Shown here in pieces: positions 21,911 to 32,838 of a DNA stretch of 64,000 nt. Below the pieces are notes generated by a model. The model made no database searches and was not told the DNA's origin. It was given only the letters and a program-made list of their open reading frames with translations. The DNA comes from Isoetes taiwanensis (lineage: Eukaryota > Streptophyta > Lycopodiopsida > Isoetales > Isoetaceae), in the NCBI GenBank assembly GCA_021234155.1, contig JAJEKV010000031.1, forward strand, positions 15,956,885-16,020,884. Direction: 5' to 3'. The position numbers were made by a program, and so were the translations under genes. Each line of letters starts with the position of its first letter. The first letter of the stretch is position 1.

Positions 21911-24007
21911 TGTTGTTGAACCACAAGTGGTCCAACATGTGTGTGGCGATTGAGAAGATATTATTTGGGGCAATGGTTAAAAAATGTATTTGGGGCATAT
22001 TATAATGGTTAGGTTTTAAGGGCTCAGATTAAGTGGTGGCAGTGGATGGTTAAGATGAAGAGGCAAAATTTATGGTTGTGATGAAGAGGTGGAAAACAAT
22101 GGTGGGGATTAATAGGTGTAAAGCATAAATAATTTGAGGAGATACTCTCTCCTCCTCTTCCTTCACATTTAGAAATGGAGTAGTGGCAGTGCTCTAAGAG
22201 GAGGGTGGCAGCCTCCTCTTCATTTGTTGAAGGCCCTTGCAAGGGGAAGTTCTTTATATATTATCTTCTTATTGAATATGGTTTTGATGTTTTGATGTAA
22301 ATCTGGGTTTTGAAGTTTGATACAAATCTGGCTTCTTGGTGAAATTGTCATTCAGTGATTCGGTGATTTCTGAAAGATTCTGTGGTGAAATTGTCATTTA
22401 GTGATTTTTGAAAGATTCTATTGGGGTTGGCCTGGATGGGGAGCCAGGTTCAACATAATGGCACTCCCGGTGGGACTCTGTTCTTATGAGCAGAGTTTTA
22501 TTCTCCAAAGCACAGTCTATATCAGAAAATAGAATATCAAGTGCTTTATGAACATATTTTCATGAAGTTGTTGGCTTCTTGCAACAATGTTGTTAATCTC
22601 AAGGGAAAGTCCCCCTCAGAAAGGGACCATCACTAAGTCTAAGTGGGGAGAAATCTATATATGAGAATCATTGAAGAATGTGTGTTACCTGTTCCTGCTG
22701 TTTCCAGAAGACTTAAAAGGATGTAGCCTTCCCGATTTTTTGTTTTGCCATATATTCTGCATCATTGCCTTCTATCTCTGATACAATCATTTGCTTCCCT
22801 AAAATCCTGAAAGCCACCATAAGCCTCGCTAAAGACCTGAATCCGCTATTGCCATACAATCCGAAGATGTCTGAGCTTTTCGAACTGCTCAAAACCAGCT
22901 TGTTCAGAACCTGCTTTTCTAAATCTGCCCTCAAACCTGCTAAATGCTTGCCGGATTCTGCGCCACCAAATGCTTGCCGGATTTTTAGTGTTTGCCTTTG
23001 CTGACTATGCCTATCCATATGCTAACAGATACAGTTGATCTTCAAAGACCGCCATATCCTACTGCCAAAAAATTTGCCTCTGTTGCCTTCTGTTCGTATG
23101 CCCTCACCCTAAAACACCAGACCATTGCTTTTTGTTGGTTAAAAATTTAGTGCTATTATTCAAAGCCCAACACTTCGACCATTGCCTTACAAATTATGCC
23201 AAATATTTTTGGGGCACCCACTCTCTATTGGATTGAAGCTATGGCCCCACGGTCTTTTTGGCACAAGGGTGTTGGAGTCACAACTAAACCAAAACTCCGG
23301 TGCCTAGGAGGCACCTTAAAAACTCACATTGTGTTGGAATACACGTTAAACCTTCCAGTGCCTAGTTAAAAACTCACATTACTTTTTTCTTTTTCTTTTG
23401 TGCCGGTATGAGGGCCGAGGGGATCGGCCCATTCTTTTTTGGGGCATAATGTTGAACCACAAGTGGTCCAACATGTGTGTGGCGATTGAGACGATATTAT
23501 TTGGGGCAATGGTTACAAAATGTATTTGGGGCATATTATAATGGTTAGGTTTTAAGGGCTCAGATTAAGTGGTGGCAGTGGATGGTTAAGATGAAGAGGC
23601 AAAATTTATGGTTGTGATGAAGAGGTGGAAAACAATGGTGGGGATTAATAGGTGTAAAGCATAAATAATTTGAGGAGATACTCTCTCCTCCTCTTCCTTC
23701 ACGTTTAGAAATGGAGTAGTGGCAGTGCTCTAAGAGGAGGGTGGCATGACATTAAAATCTCTTCTTCTTCTTCATTTGTTGAAGGCCCTTGCAAGGGGAA
23801 GTTCTTTATATATTATCTTCTTATTGAATATGGTTTTGATGTTTTGATGTAAATCTGGGTTTTGAAGTTTGATACAAATCTGGCTTCTTGGTGAAATTGT
23901 CATTCAGTGATTCGGTGATTTCTGAAAGATTCTGTGGTGAAATTGTCATTTAGTGATTTTTGAAAGATTCTGTGGGTGTTGGCCTGGATGGGGAGCCAGG
24001 TTCAACA
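21911..24007 (+). mobile_element. Small non-autonomous LTR element (2.1 kb)
   Basis: Two direct LTRs (21911-22455 and 23450-24007) of about 550 bp with TG...CA ends flank an internal region of only about 1 kb. The right target duplication is TTGTA (24008-24012); the left is TTTTA here and TTGTA in the duplicated copy. The internal region has no gag or pol similarity. It begins TAATGGCACTCCCGGTGGG, a leader reminiscent of plant gypsy elements. Size and lack of coding fit a TRIM- or LARD-like element. It splits a LINE between its catalytic palm and the next helix. Confidence 0.8.
22456..23449 (+). other. Internal region of the small LTR element
   Basis: About 1 kb between the two LTRs. A minus-strand frame of 101 codons (MDRHSQQRQTLKIRQAFGG...) and an overlapping plus-strand frame exist but resemble nothing known. 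Near the right end are a pyrimidine-rich run (TTTTTTCTTTTTCTTTTG) and GGGGCATAA just before the 3' LTR, the position of a polypurine tract. No recognisable gene. Confidence 0.5.
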
Positions 24008-24660
24008 TTGTATGTGCTATAAGCGAAACATCGTAAACATATATAAGTTGCCTGTTGATATAATGTGCCAAATGTGGGCATCTGCCACTATGATGATCAA
24101 GCCATTCTTTCAATTGATCAGTGTACAAGCCAAAGAGCTTAGGAGAGAGAGGGCAACCTTGACATACTCCATTATTGCTAGTGATTTGGGTACCTGATGC
24201 TAGAAACTTAGCAAAGATCTTTTCAAAGAGCCGATAAACTGCATTTTGAAGGTCTTGTGGAACCTCAAGGGCTTGCAAGTCCTATCAAAGAAGCTCGCAA
24301 TGTACTGTATTAAAAGCAAAAGTAAAATCCACAAAGCACATATAGAGGTCCTGGTTCAAGCTTTATTATGTTCAATAAGACGTGTAATGTAAAAATATAG
24401 TCTATTGTAGAATGGCTTGGACGAAAGTCTGTCTGTCATATAATATGTACACTAGTATGATCTGCCCATAATGTCCATCGCTTCTCAATAATGCTGGCTA
24501 AGAGCTTGAAAAATATGGAACTGACCATGATCATGCGATAATTAGAAGAGTCATTCTCATCACCTGCTTTGTGAATTGGTATGACCTTACTGATAGCCCA
24601 AGTTTTTGGCAATCCTTCTTGCAAAGCTTAATTTATGAGAGGACATCTCTTATTATGAAG
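24008..24660 (-). pseudogene. LINE reverse transcriptase, N-terminal half
   Basis: Minus-strand peptides EGLPKTWAISKVIPIHKAGD, NYRMIMVSSIFFKLLASIIE and GVCQGCPLSPKLFGLYTDQL match blocks of LINE reverse transcriptase in order. The catalytic YADD block reads YVYD, so one essential Asp is lost. The frame ends in LIAHT exactly at the small LTR element, and the continuation (TASMQQQ) is found on the other side at 15557 and 21910. At least two frames are used, so the copy was already decayed. Confidence 0.85.
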
Positions 24661-25061
24661 TGTGCCCATGCTTATTTTAAAATATGAAATAGTGATAAAA
24701 CAAGCTATATGATGAATTACAAGAGTGAGGGTATGTCTATAAGGTGGGAAGTAGATCATATCCAGGAGAAAACTGCGGCTATACATATATGAATTACAAG
24801 AGATGATTGTTTAATTCATTTTTCTGGAAAAAGCATAAAAATACAAGTGTGATAATATGGTATCAAGCGACATTGGATAAACTAACATTGTGCAGGCAAT
24901 TCAAGAGAATATAACCACACATTATGCTCAGTTGGGTCCTATGATCATTGAGCTCTTTGAAAAATCTTTGAGTACATATTGACCCCCCTATTAGGGGGTA
25001 AAATTTTGAGAAACTTGAAAATTTTATATGCTCCGAAAATAGACAATTATCGAGAGCAAGA
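24661..25061. other. No gene recognised
   Basis: AT-rich. Contains a short inverted pair CCCCCTATTAGGGGG near 24986. Probably flank of the truncated LINE and of the foldback element to the right. Confidence 0.45.
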
Positions 25062-25595
25062 TGAATTAACAACCAACACATAACAACTATTGACATTAAC
25101 AACCAACACATAACTACCATTGACATTAATTAACACAACCATTGGGTCCAACACATTTAAATTAAAATCCCCCTTAAACCCCCTTTGGTTTGGGTGCATA
25201 TTCACACGGGGGGTGACTCCGGGCAACGAGAGCTGTTGGATAGGCATATTCACCCCTTATTCCTTAATCTACACCGTACGTAAAGTTCCTCGTTTGTGGG
25301 GTATGCAAGTACAAAATTTGCTATACTGTATAACAAGATTCGCAAAATACTATAAGATTTCAAGCGGAATAATATATGGTGTTGATTTTGTACGTGCAAA
25401 ATACAATTATGAGGGCTCTCGCTGCCCTACGTCACCCCCGTGTGAATATGCACCCAAACCAAAAGGGGTTTAAGGGAGATTTTAATTTAAATGTGTTGGA
25501 CCCAATGTTTGTGTTAATTAATATCAATGGTAGTTATATGTTGGTTGTTAATGTCAATAGTTGTTATGTGTTGGTTGTTATGTGTTGGGGGATTT
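25062..25595. mobile_element. Foldback element with long inverted repeats
   Basis: Arms of roughly 175 bp at 25062-25235 and 25415-25595 are inverted copies of each other. Both contain tandem AACAACCAACACATAAC blocks, an ATTGGGTCCAACACATTTAA stretch and TTTGGTTTGGGTGCATATTC. The centre of about 180 bp is unique. Identity between arms is high, and translating either arm gives the same peptide (FKGDFNLNVLDPM), an artefact of the inversion. Superfamily not assigned; foldback or Mutator-type MITEs are candidates. Confidence 0.8.
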
Positions 25596-26317
25596 AATTT
25601 TTATATGTTGGATGTTAATGGTTTGTGTTGCAAAAAAATGTTTTTGACCCCTTCGGGGCCTCAGGGACGTCCCCCCCCCCTCGGTGTGACAAAAATTTTA
25701 GAATTCAAACAAGAAAAAAACTAGAATTCATTTGAGGCTTTCATCACCTGTAGCTTTTGAATTTCATCACAATGAAACAAATAGAACATAAGTAAAAGTT
25801 ACCATAAAGATAGAGCGGATTGATCCCATTATTCTGAAAGTCATAAAGTTTGCAACACCCATATACAAACATTTTTCAACTGGAATTTAACAGCAGCCTT
25901 TGGCCTCCATGGATTCTTGTGGTGAGAAACCAAAGTGGGAAACTTTTCTGCTTGTTAGCACAAGGATCTAGAAGCCTTGGAATTTGCTTAATAACTGCCT
26001 CAAAATCTAAAAATGCATGGTAATTTTTTGCAACCTTCATTTGGAATGAGCCATAAAACGATATCCAATAGCACAATCCTGTATTAATCAACTGGTAGGA
26101 TGTGAAAGCCTACCAAACCCGGCCGAAAAATTGCTGTTTTAGCATAGATAACTTAACCAAACATATCCATATCATACACTATCAAAAAGATCTCGAAGAG
26201 AGCTTTCCAACGCAAAAAAATCATCTCAAAAGCGAGCTCGGATCAAAAGTTATGATAAGAAATGTGTTGCTTGGTGGGAAACCGCACTACATGCGCCCTT
26301 CAAGCCCTTCATGTGCC
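25596..26317. other. No gene recognised
   Basis: Includes an uninterrupted run of about ten C bases at 25670-25680 and otherwise AT-rich sequence. Open frames are short and unconvincing. Confidence 0.45.
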
Positions 26318-26488
26318 CATTATGCACCACACACACAAAAAGAGGGCTTTTGTTGTGAGCCATTGGTTGTTGACCATTATGCACCACATGCACAAAAAAA
26401 GAGCTTTTGTTGTGAGCCATTGGTTGTTGACCATTATGCACCACACGCACAAAAAAAGGGCTTTTGTTGTGAGCCATTGATTGTTGAC
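26318..26488. repeat. Tandem repeat, three units of 57 bp
   Basis: CATTATGCACCACA recurs at 26318, 26375 and 26432, a period of exactly 57 bp (19 codons). Units share GAGCTTTTGTTGTGAGCCAT-like and TGGTTGTTGAC blocks. The phase keeps one plus frame open for 183 codons (unit peptide DHYAPHAQKKSFCCEPLVV), and minus frames also stay open, so openness follows from the period and does not prove a protein. Confidence 0.92.
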
Positions 26489-27220
26489 CATTGGAAGAAA
26501 AAAAAAAAGGCTAAAATCAATGGCTCAGAAATGGTGCACTCTAGATGTACGCATGAGTACATCCATTTGAATACATCACGAAATCATAGGAAAACCTTAG
26601 TGAAAAGCGTACAAAAACACAAAGAAAACCCCTGTTATTATGCTACATATTAGAGTGCCAGAATAGAGGGTGATTTTTCGCTACTTGGTATAAGCAAAGG
26701 TAAGAACCCACGACCGCTTCTCATCGGGATACAAACCCTCCCCTTATGACAAACGGCCACCAACGTTCTAGAAGACTGCTACTAGCATACATCTGCCGAG
26801 AAAAGAGTTGAAATACAACGTGATGGCGCTGACAACTGAGCAAGCTGCAAGAAAGAACCTGTAATGGAAAGAATGCAAAGGAGAATGACCCGTTAGAAAG
26901 TTAGTAGCTTCAAGCCTGGACACGTGCTAAAGCGCAAATATCAAAAATATAATAGCACTTGGAGGCTCCAGGGCCACGCCGAGGAAGAAACAACAACCGA
27001 CCAATCGGGAACCGTCCGCGGAAAAAAACCATCGCGGAAAAAAAGAAAAACCATCCGATTAGTGCTGCCTCGGAGGCTACAGTGCCATTCAGAGAGGAAA
27101 TGAATAACAAAAATTGTCTCAGAGGCTACGACACCACACCGAGAAAAAGAAACTATGGAGAAAAACTGAAGGCTACAGAGCCACAACATTAAAGACACAA
27201 GAGGGAGGAGCAGGGGGGAA
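26489..27220. other. No gene recognised; repeat-derived
   Basis: Mixed sequence with no domain match. The right part (from about 26900) has the composition of the LTR-like segments at 13.6 and 20 kb and contains runs of A/G-rich bases. Confidence 0.4.
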
Positions 27221-27355
27221 ACTTGAGGAGCCAAAGAAGAGAAAACAGAAAAGGGGAGCTCAAGAGAACGCCGATGATTGGAAATGAGACAAGAGGTTGA
27301 ATAAATAGGAGATGGGAAGAAAGGCGTCCCCATTGCAATAGAACCGTGGCATTCC
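27221..27355 (+). repeat. LTR-like terminal block, left copy
   Basis: Direct repeat of 29966-30122, sharing CTTGAGGAGCCAAAGAAGAG, GCTCAAGAGAACGCCGATGA and AATAAATAGGAGATGGGAAG. The left copy lacks about 27 bases that include one arm of the terminal hairpin. Ends GAACCGTGGCA. Confidence 0.8.
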
Positions 27356-29965
27356 TAGGATGGGTGTTGGCCGATAGAAGAGGAATTTATCTCAAAAGGA
27401 CTGAACAAAGGAATATAACTAGGGGAAAGGGCAGAGCAAGCAAAGTGAGGAAAATGCAAAGAAGGATGACCGGAATAGAATAGGCAACCGGGGCAACAAC
27501 AAAAAAGGCTAGGCAAAGCGAATCAGAACTAAGAAGGCGAGACATGAGATGAGGCGAACAAACCAAGGAGGGCAGACATCAAGACGTTTCAAGAAGGACC
27601 AAGACGTTTCAAGAGGGTAAGTGAAAGAAATAAGGAGAAATTAGGAGTAAAGGACAAAGAGACGAACTAAACATAATGATGAAGAAATGGAAAGATAAAG
27701 GGATCGTGAACAAAAGAATAGAGTACATAAGGACAACATACCTAATGTCGCATGATGCAAGGCCGCATAATACCAATGTCTAACAAGCCCATAGGGGCAA
27801 CCATGAGAAATACTGAGGAAAAAGGGGAGAATAGGCCCTCAAAAACCTCCATGAGAAAGAACCGAAAAATTCTAGAGAGAAGCATGCATAGACCTAGCGA
27901 ACACATATAATAACACCATGACCAAAAACATGATTCGCACAATCGTAACACTAGAACATACGAACAAAAAGAGCATCTAACCTACTGATTGTAATGTTGG
28001 AAACAAGGGCCCTAGAATATGAAATACCAGTGAAGTAATCTCGAAACACCAGAAAAACCTAAAGCAGAACTAGAACATGCAACCACGAAATACTAGAGGG
28101 TAATGCTTTCCACAGAAAAGGAAAAACTCAAAATGATAAGAACTCAAAGAAAGAACATCCATGTCCAAATTGACCCCTATAAAAAGAGATACTAATATTG
28201 CAAAAACAATAGGAGAAACGGTTTACGTAAAAACAAACAAACGAGCCCGACGAACCTAAGGTGGAAATAATGAAGAAGGATGAGACTCTTAGAATAAGGA
28301 TAGATATTATGAGACAAACATCCATATCATAACAAAAGATCAACATGCACCAGTAGAACCGTAGTGACAATTGTAAACTGCAACAAATCAAAAAAGAAAA
28401 TACCAGTAAAACCATAGAAATTAGTTAACTAACTTCAACTCTTGGAACTAGCAAGAATAGCCCTCGAAAGGAGCATAATAATTCAAGACAGGAGTGAGAA
28501 ACTAAGAGGGCCAAATTCATAAGAAAGACAAGACGCATAAGACGACTAGAACAAAGCACATGACGCCTAGAGACAAATGTGGGAGCCTGTAATGGCAATT
28601 CATGAATGAGATAAACCCGAAAACCAAAGGACCAAAGGAGAAATAAGAGAACTGCGACAGTGACAAAAGGGGGGTAAGCAAGGCAATAGGGCACAAACTA
28701 ACAGGATTGAAGAGCACAAAAGTGTGTCTGAGGAGTAAGAAGAGTAAACATGAAAAGCCAGAAACAAACGAACAATGATTGTGAAATCATGATGTAACGA
28801 GAAAAATGGAATGAGTGAAACTCAAGAAACAAATCAAAATATGAATCAAAACACATAAGATACTTAAAGAAAGATAATTATGCCAATACACACACAAGTA
28901 AACTAGATGCGGAAGTATATAATCGACAAGTTATTCTAATATGCTTGCAAGAGTCGACTATGAAATCAAAGAGAATATGCTCGCAAAGAAAATAAGAAAT
29001 AAATTATCTGAAAACATGTTGTAAACCTGCATGTGAGATGTGGATATGAGAAAGGATGCTTGCAAACAAACCTGACTAAGGATGCCAAAAACCTGAGAAA
29101 TAAAGCCTCACAACAAAGCTCCTAGATAATGAGTCTGAGAAACCAAAGAAAGGATGCTTCAAAAGAGTAAGAAAGGATGCAAAACATCCAAATAGAAACA
29201 TGGAAGGTACAGCGAGAAAGAAACCCATCACAAGAGCAAACAGGGTTAACGGAGTAAGATGACCAAATGAGCGGCTAGGAAAAAAGTTGTAAACTATATA
29301 AATAGAAATATTAGTAAAACATAGGGACTAAGAAATTACATGTAGGCCATAGCAATAAGAAAAAATGTGCATAGCAACGACACGAGCATAAACCTACATG
29401 TCTAGGAATAAGCACTCCGACCAAACCCATATAAACCTGCTTTCGAGCAAAGGTTCAAATGTCTGCTACCAAAAATATACGTCCCAACTGAAAAAGAAAA
29501 TTTTCTCCCTCCATACAATAACGTTTTGTCAACATACACAATAAAAACCATGGAGACAATTGCACTATCAAGCCATCCTGCCGCCTCAAGCAAGCCTTAC
29601 AAAACCAGCCGATAAAAAAAAAAAAAAAAAGGGAGAGAGAGAGAAGTAAAACTATGACTTACCTGGTGTCATCTTGCCGCCTCAAACATACCTGAGAGAC
29701 CCATCGGATGCAAAAGCCAGCTTGGAAAAACCTTCAAACTAAACTAGACCAAGAAGGATGCAGCATAAGCCTTTTTGCAACGGAACATCCAAGTTTAAGC
29801 CACCTCAAAAAGAGCATGCCGCTTGAACCACCGGAACCCTTGTCCTACAACTAGCAAGTAATTTGATAGAGAAAAAAGAAAACTCGGATAGAACAAAGAA
29901 CCAGGATAAAGATCGCATAAAGAGCCCGGATGAAATTGAAAAGATAGAGAATCATGAAATCAAAA
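27356..29965. other. Internal region between two direct repeats, no gene recognised
   Basis: About 2.6 kb of A-rich sequence with many short AAAG/GAAA tracts and recurrent AGGATGC words. Minus-strand open frames are hydrophobic and low in complexity. If the flanking repeats are LTR ends, this would be the body of an old element, but no gag or pol motif was found. A poly-A plus (GA)n run lies at 29613-29646. Confidence 0.4.
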
Positions 29966-30122
29966 CTTGAGGAGCCAAAGAAGAGAAAACAGAAAAGGGG
30001 AGCTCAAGAGAACGCCGATGATTGGAAATGAGACAAGAGGTTGAATAAATAGGAGATGGGAAGAAAGGCATCCCCATCCAAGGAATGTCGGTTCTATTGC
30101 TGTCGCAATAGAACCGTGGCAT
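29966..30122 (+). repeat. LTR-like terminal block with 12-bp hairpin, right copy
   Basis: Same block as 27221-27355 and related to 14440-14563 and 20800-20928. It contains a perfect 12-bp inverted repeat CGGTTCTATTGC/GCAATAGAACCG with loop TGTC at 30089-30116, then GTGGCA. Confidence 0.8.
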
Positions 30123-30558
30123 TATGCTCAGTTCCTCATACTTATCCTTTATATGTTAAACTACTAAAGCTTACACTTGTTATTCAATTGGCAGATTTAA
30201 CCATGAGGATGTGAGATCTCAGATGCTTTAGGCCCTTTGTTAGGGCATAGTTCTAATGGTGATGCAAGGTAATCCGTAAAAGGTGAATGTGACAAAATTG
30301 CATTTGCATGGGAAGGATGGATTTTAAATGTGAGTCTAAAGGACATGGTAGTGTACATGGTCTGCACCATCAAGAAATTATCCATAATGGTAAAAAGCTT
30401 GTAAGCCCATTGGATAATGCTCCAAGAAGATTGTACCTTTGTGATGAATTAGTTACCTTAAATGATATATGGCATGCCTTTCACAATTTTTAAGGAGAAC
30501 ATGATTTCGAGATTGGAGATGTAAAAAAAAAAGGATAGAGAAAATTGGAGGGCTACTC
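30123..30558 (+). other. Possible decayed coding fragment
   Basis: A plus-strand frame of 61 codons includes QEIIHNGKKLVSPLDNAPRR then LYLCDELVTLNDIWHAF, which looks protein-like rather than random. It is followed directly by the duplicated fragment to its right. The family is not recognised. Confidence 0.25.
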
Positions 30559-31024
30559 AAAGGATTGCATCTAGAAGGTGCAAACTTGCTTGGAAAGACT
30601 AAGAGAAGGAGAGTATGGGCCTTCAATGCGGACATTTGGTACTGAAGTATATCTATCTGTAGTGGCCTTGTATCTAACTAAATATAAGATTATTTTGAGC
30701 AGAATTTTTTTTGGAATTATCTATATTTTCCAGTTAGGTTATCCGGCAAAGGTGATGCTAGCAGGAGTGACACCTGTCCTTTCCACATGAAGAAAACATG
30801 CTTGGATTAATTTGAAACGGGAAACGAGGAGGATTGCACTGGACTTGGAGTGGTTTTACAAATTCTTGTGGTAATTTCGGTAAGAGCAAGGTAGCTATGG
30901 AATTTGTCAATGATAATTTAGATTGATGTTGTTAAACTAGTTCGCAGATATGTCCGAGGGAGAGAAGAACCAACAAGGGAGCTGCTGTTGGACAGCATGG
31001 TATGTGTGCCATGTTTTATGACTA
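30559..31024 (+). repeat. Tandem-duplicated fragment, copy 1
   Basis: Repeated as 31025-31515. Both copies keep open a frame containing LREGEYGPSMRTFGTEVYLS and GYPAKVMLAGVTP, and another reading ASRSDTCPFHMKKTC. Frames are broken in both copies. Function unknown; possibly a fragment of a host gene. Confidence 0.75.
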
Positions 31025-31515
31025 AAGGATTGCATCTAGAAGGTGCAAGCTTGCTTGAAAAGACTAAGGGAAGGAGAGTATGGGCCTTCAATGCGGACAT
31101 TTGGTACTGAAGTATATCTATCAGTAGTGGCCTTGTATCTAACTAAATATAAGATTATTTCGAGCGGAATTTTTTTTGGAATTATCCATATTTTCCAGTT
31201 AGGTTATCCGGCAAAGGTGATGCTAGCAGGGGTGACGCCTGTTCCTTTCCACATGAAGAAAACATGCTTGGATTAATTCGAAGCGGGAAACAAGGAGGAT
31301 TGTGCTGGTCTTGGAGTGGTTTTACAAATTCTGGTGGTAATTTCGGTAAGAGCAAGGCAGCAATGGAATTTGTCAATGATAATTTAGATTGAGGTGTTTT
31401 AAATGTAGTTGAACTAGTTCGCAGATATGTCCGAGGGAGAGAAGAACCAACAGGGGAGCTGTAACTTGGGAGCTGTTGTTGGACAGCATGGTATGTGTGC
31501 CATGTTTTATGACTA
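31025..31515 (+). repeat. Tandem-duplicated fragment, copy 2
   Basis: Second copy of the 465-bp unit, with several substitutions and two short insertions near 31395 and 31460. One frame near the end reads GGNFGKSKAAMEFVNDNLD and then stops, which could be a true C-terminus or chance. Confidence 0.75.
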
Positions 31516-31734
31516 ATAGCGATTTAGATAGGCAGTAAAATATGATATCATGTAAATATTGAGTTTCGATTGGATTTTAGATGTCTGTAGGCTAAACAGA
31601 GAGCCAAGAAGTTGGATTCTCTTGGCTAGTCAATAGAAGAGATCGAAAGAAAAATAATGCATATTCATCATGAATTCATTTGTTTATCTTCAAACTAATT
31701 TGCAGATATGGATAGACAAGGAGAGAAGAGTAAA

Positions 31735-32165
31735 CATTGCATCTTGATTTAAATACCATCTTAATGAAATTATGCTCCATTCCATATGTGTCTTTTAGGT
31801 ACTTTGAAATAGTCACACCACTGCCTACATTAATGCCACCATATTGAGAGACAATAAGCCCATATACTGTCCATGCTATAAGGAAGATCTAGTAGTACCA
31901 AATCCACCACTAAATGATGTTGTAAATGAGAAATCCGTTTTCTGCCAACCCACTGGCCAGGGGATCATAAAACCTGCAAATTGAAAAATGGATAGAAACA
32001 AGATGATGTTATGGCAGCAACCTCATGATTTGGTGTGATCGACACTGTTGTCGTACCATAATATGTGAAGCACAGGAGTCCAACAAACATAAAGTACAAA
32101 TACCAGAAGAACTTCTTCACTGTGCACTCAAACTTAATCATTGGATATGTAATGCAGCACCTTCA
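31735..32165 (-). pseudogene. PDR-type ABCG transporter, C-terminal fragment
   Basis: The minus strand encodes MIKFECTVKKFFWYLYFMF, CFTYYGTTTVSITPNHEVAA, GFMIPWPVGWQ, WWIWYY-stop-IFLIAWTV, YGLIVSQYGG and LKDTYGMEHNF. In this order they match the last membrane segments and C-terminus of pleiotropic-drug-resistance ABCG transporters (FxWTxxKFFW, YYGMMxVAxTPN, IPRPxIPxWWxWYYWxxPVAWTxYGL). A frameshift precedes GFMIP and the WYYW Trp is a stop, so the fragment is dead. LINE sequence starts immediately to its right. Confidence 0.85.
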
Positions 32166-32706
32166 AATTAGAAAGCAAGTAGCTACAACATCAAGTGCAT
32201 CTATTGGAGCCTCATATGCACTTTCTCTTAGATGCTACTTTCCTTCGCAAGCTCTGGGATGCAGAGGCTCTGACGCACGTTAAGCTGGCACACTATCAGC
32301 AGCAAGTCAATCCTAGGCTCACAAGAGGCCCACACCAGTACTTGTACACACAGCTGCCCATGAAGAAGCGCAGACTTATAGCTTCCATTTGCACAGGTGC
32401 ACATCGCCTCCACATTGAAACAGGGCGTTGGGCTCGGGAACGAGAGCAAAGGCTTTGCCAGTGTTGCCACCAGGGCGCCATTGAGGATGAATGTCATGCC
32501 CTCTAGATCTACCCAGCATTTGGCCATATCCGAGAGCGATATGTTCGATTACTAGTGCCTGGCCAGTCGTTGCATCAGTTATTGACTACGGCGTCAGTGG
32601 GTTTGTTGGGGTCATACCTCCAGGAGGTTATGGATGCACGGACTCGTTTGTGTCCTACGGGACGGTATTGAACTGTCCTATGCAATTGTACAGTGTGCCA
32701 CCATGC

Positions 32707-32775
32707 TTATTACTGCTAAGGTTTTTCCCTCGAAAACTCTTCGGGGCAGGGGTTTTTTAATCCTGTCAGTAATAC
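32707..32775 (+). other. Conserved nested stem-loop in LINE 3'UTR
   Basis: Outer stem TATTACTG (32708-32715) with CAGTAATA (32767-32774) encloses an inner AAGGTTTT/AAAACTCT stem that is weaker here. The interstem strip GGGGCAGGGGTTTTTTAATCC-like is shared with the other copies. Confidence 0.7.
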
Positions 32776-32838
32776 GCTTGCTGCTCTCTTTTTGTTTGGG
32801 TCCCATAAGCCAATTGGTCTCCGTGGACGCTAAAACCT

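Larger units (their letters stand above)
16356..22715. repeat. Tandem segmental duplication, copy 2 (6.4 kb)
   Basis: Same content and order as copy 1, plus a 1.7-kb insertion of a repeat array at 18152-19890. Without the insertion its length is within a few bases of copy 1. The junction with copy 1 at 16355/16356 and the right edge share GACTTA. Few substitutions separate the copies, so the duplication is recent relative to the elements in it. Confidence 0.95.

Noticed and set aside
25047-25597. Two opposed frames encoding the same peptide
   Set aside because: The identity results from the inverted-repeat arms of a foldback element.
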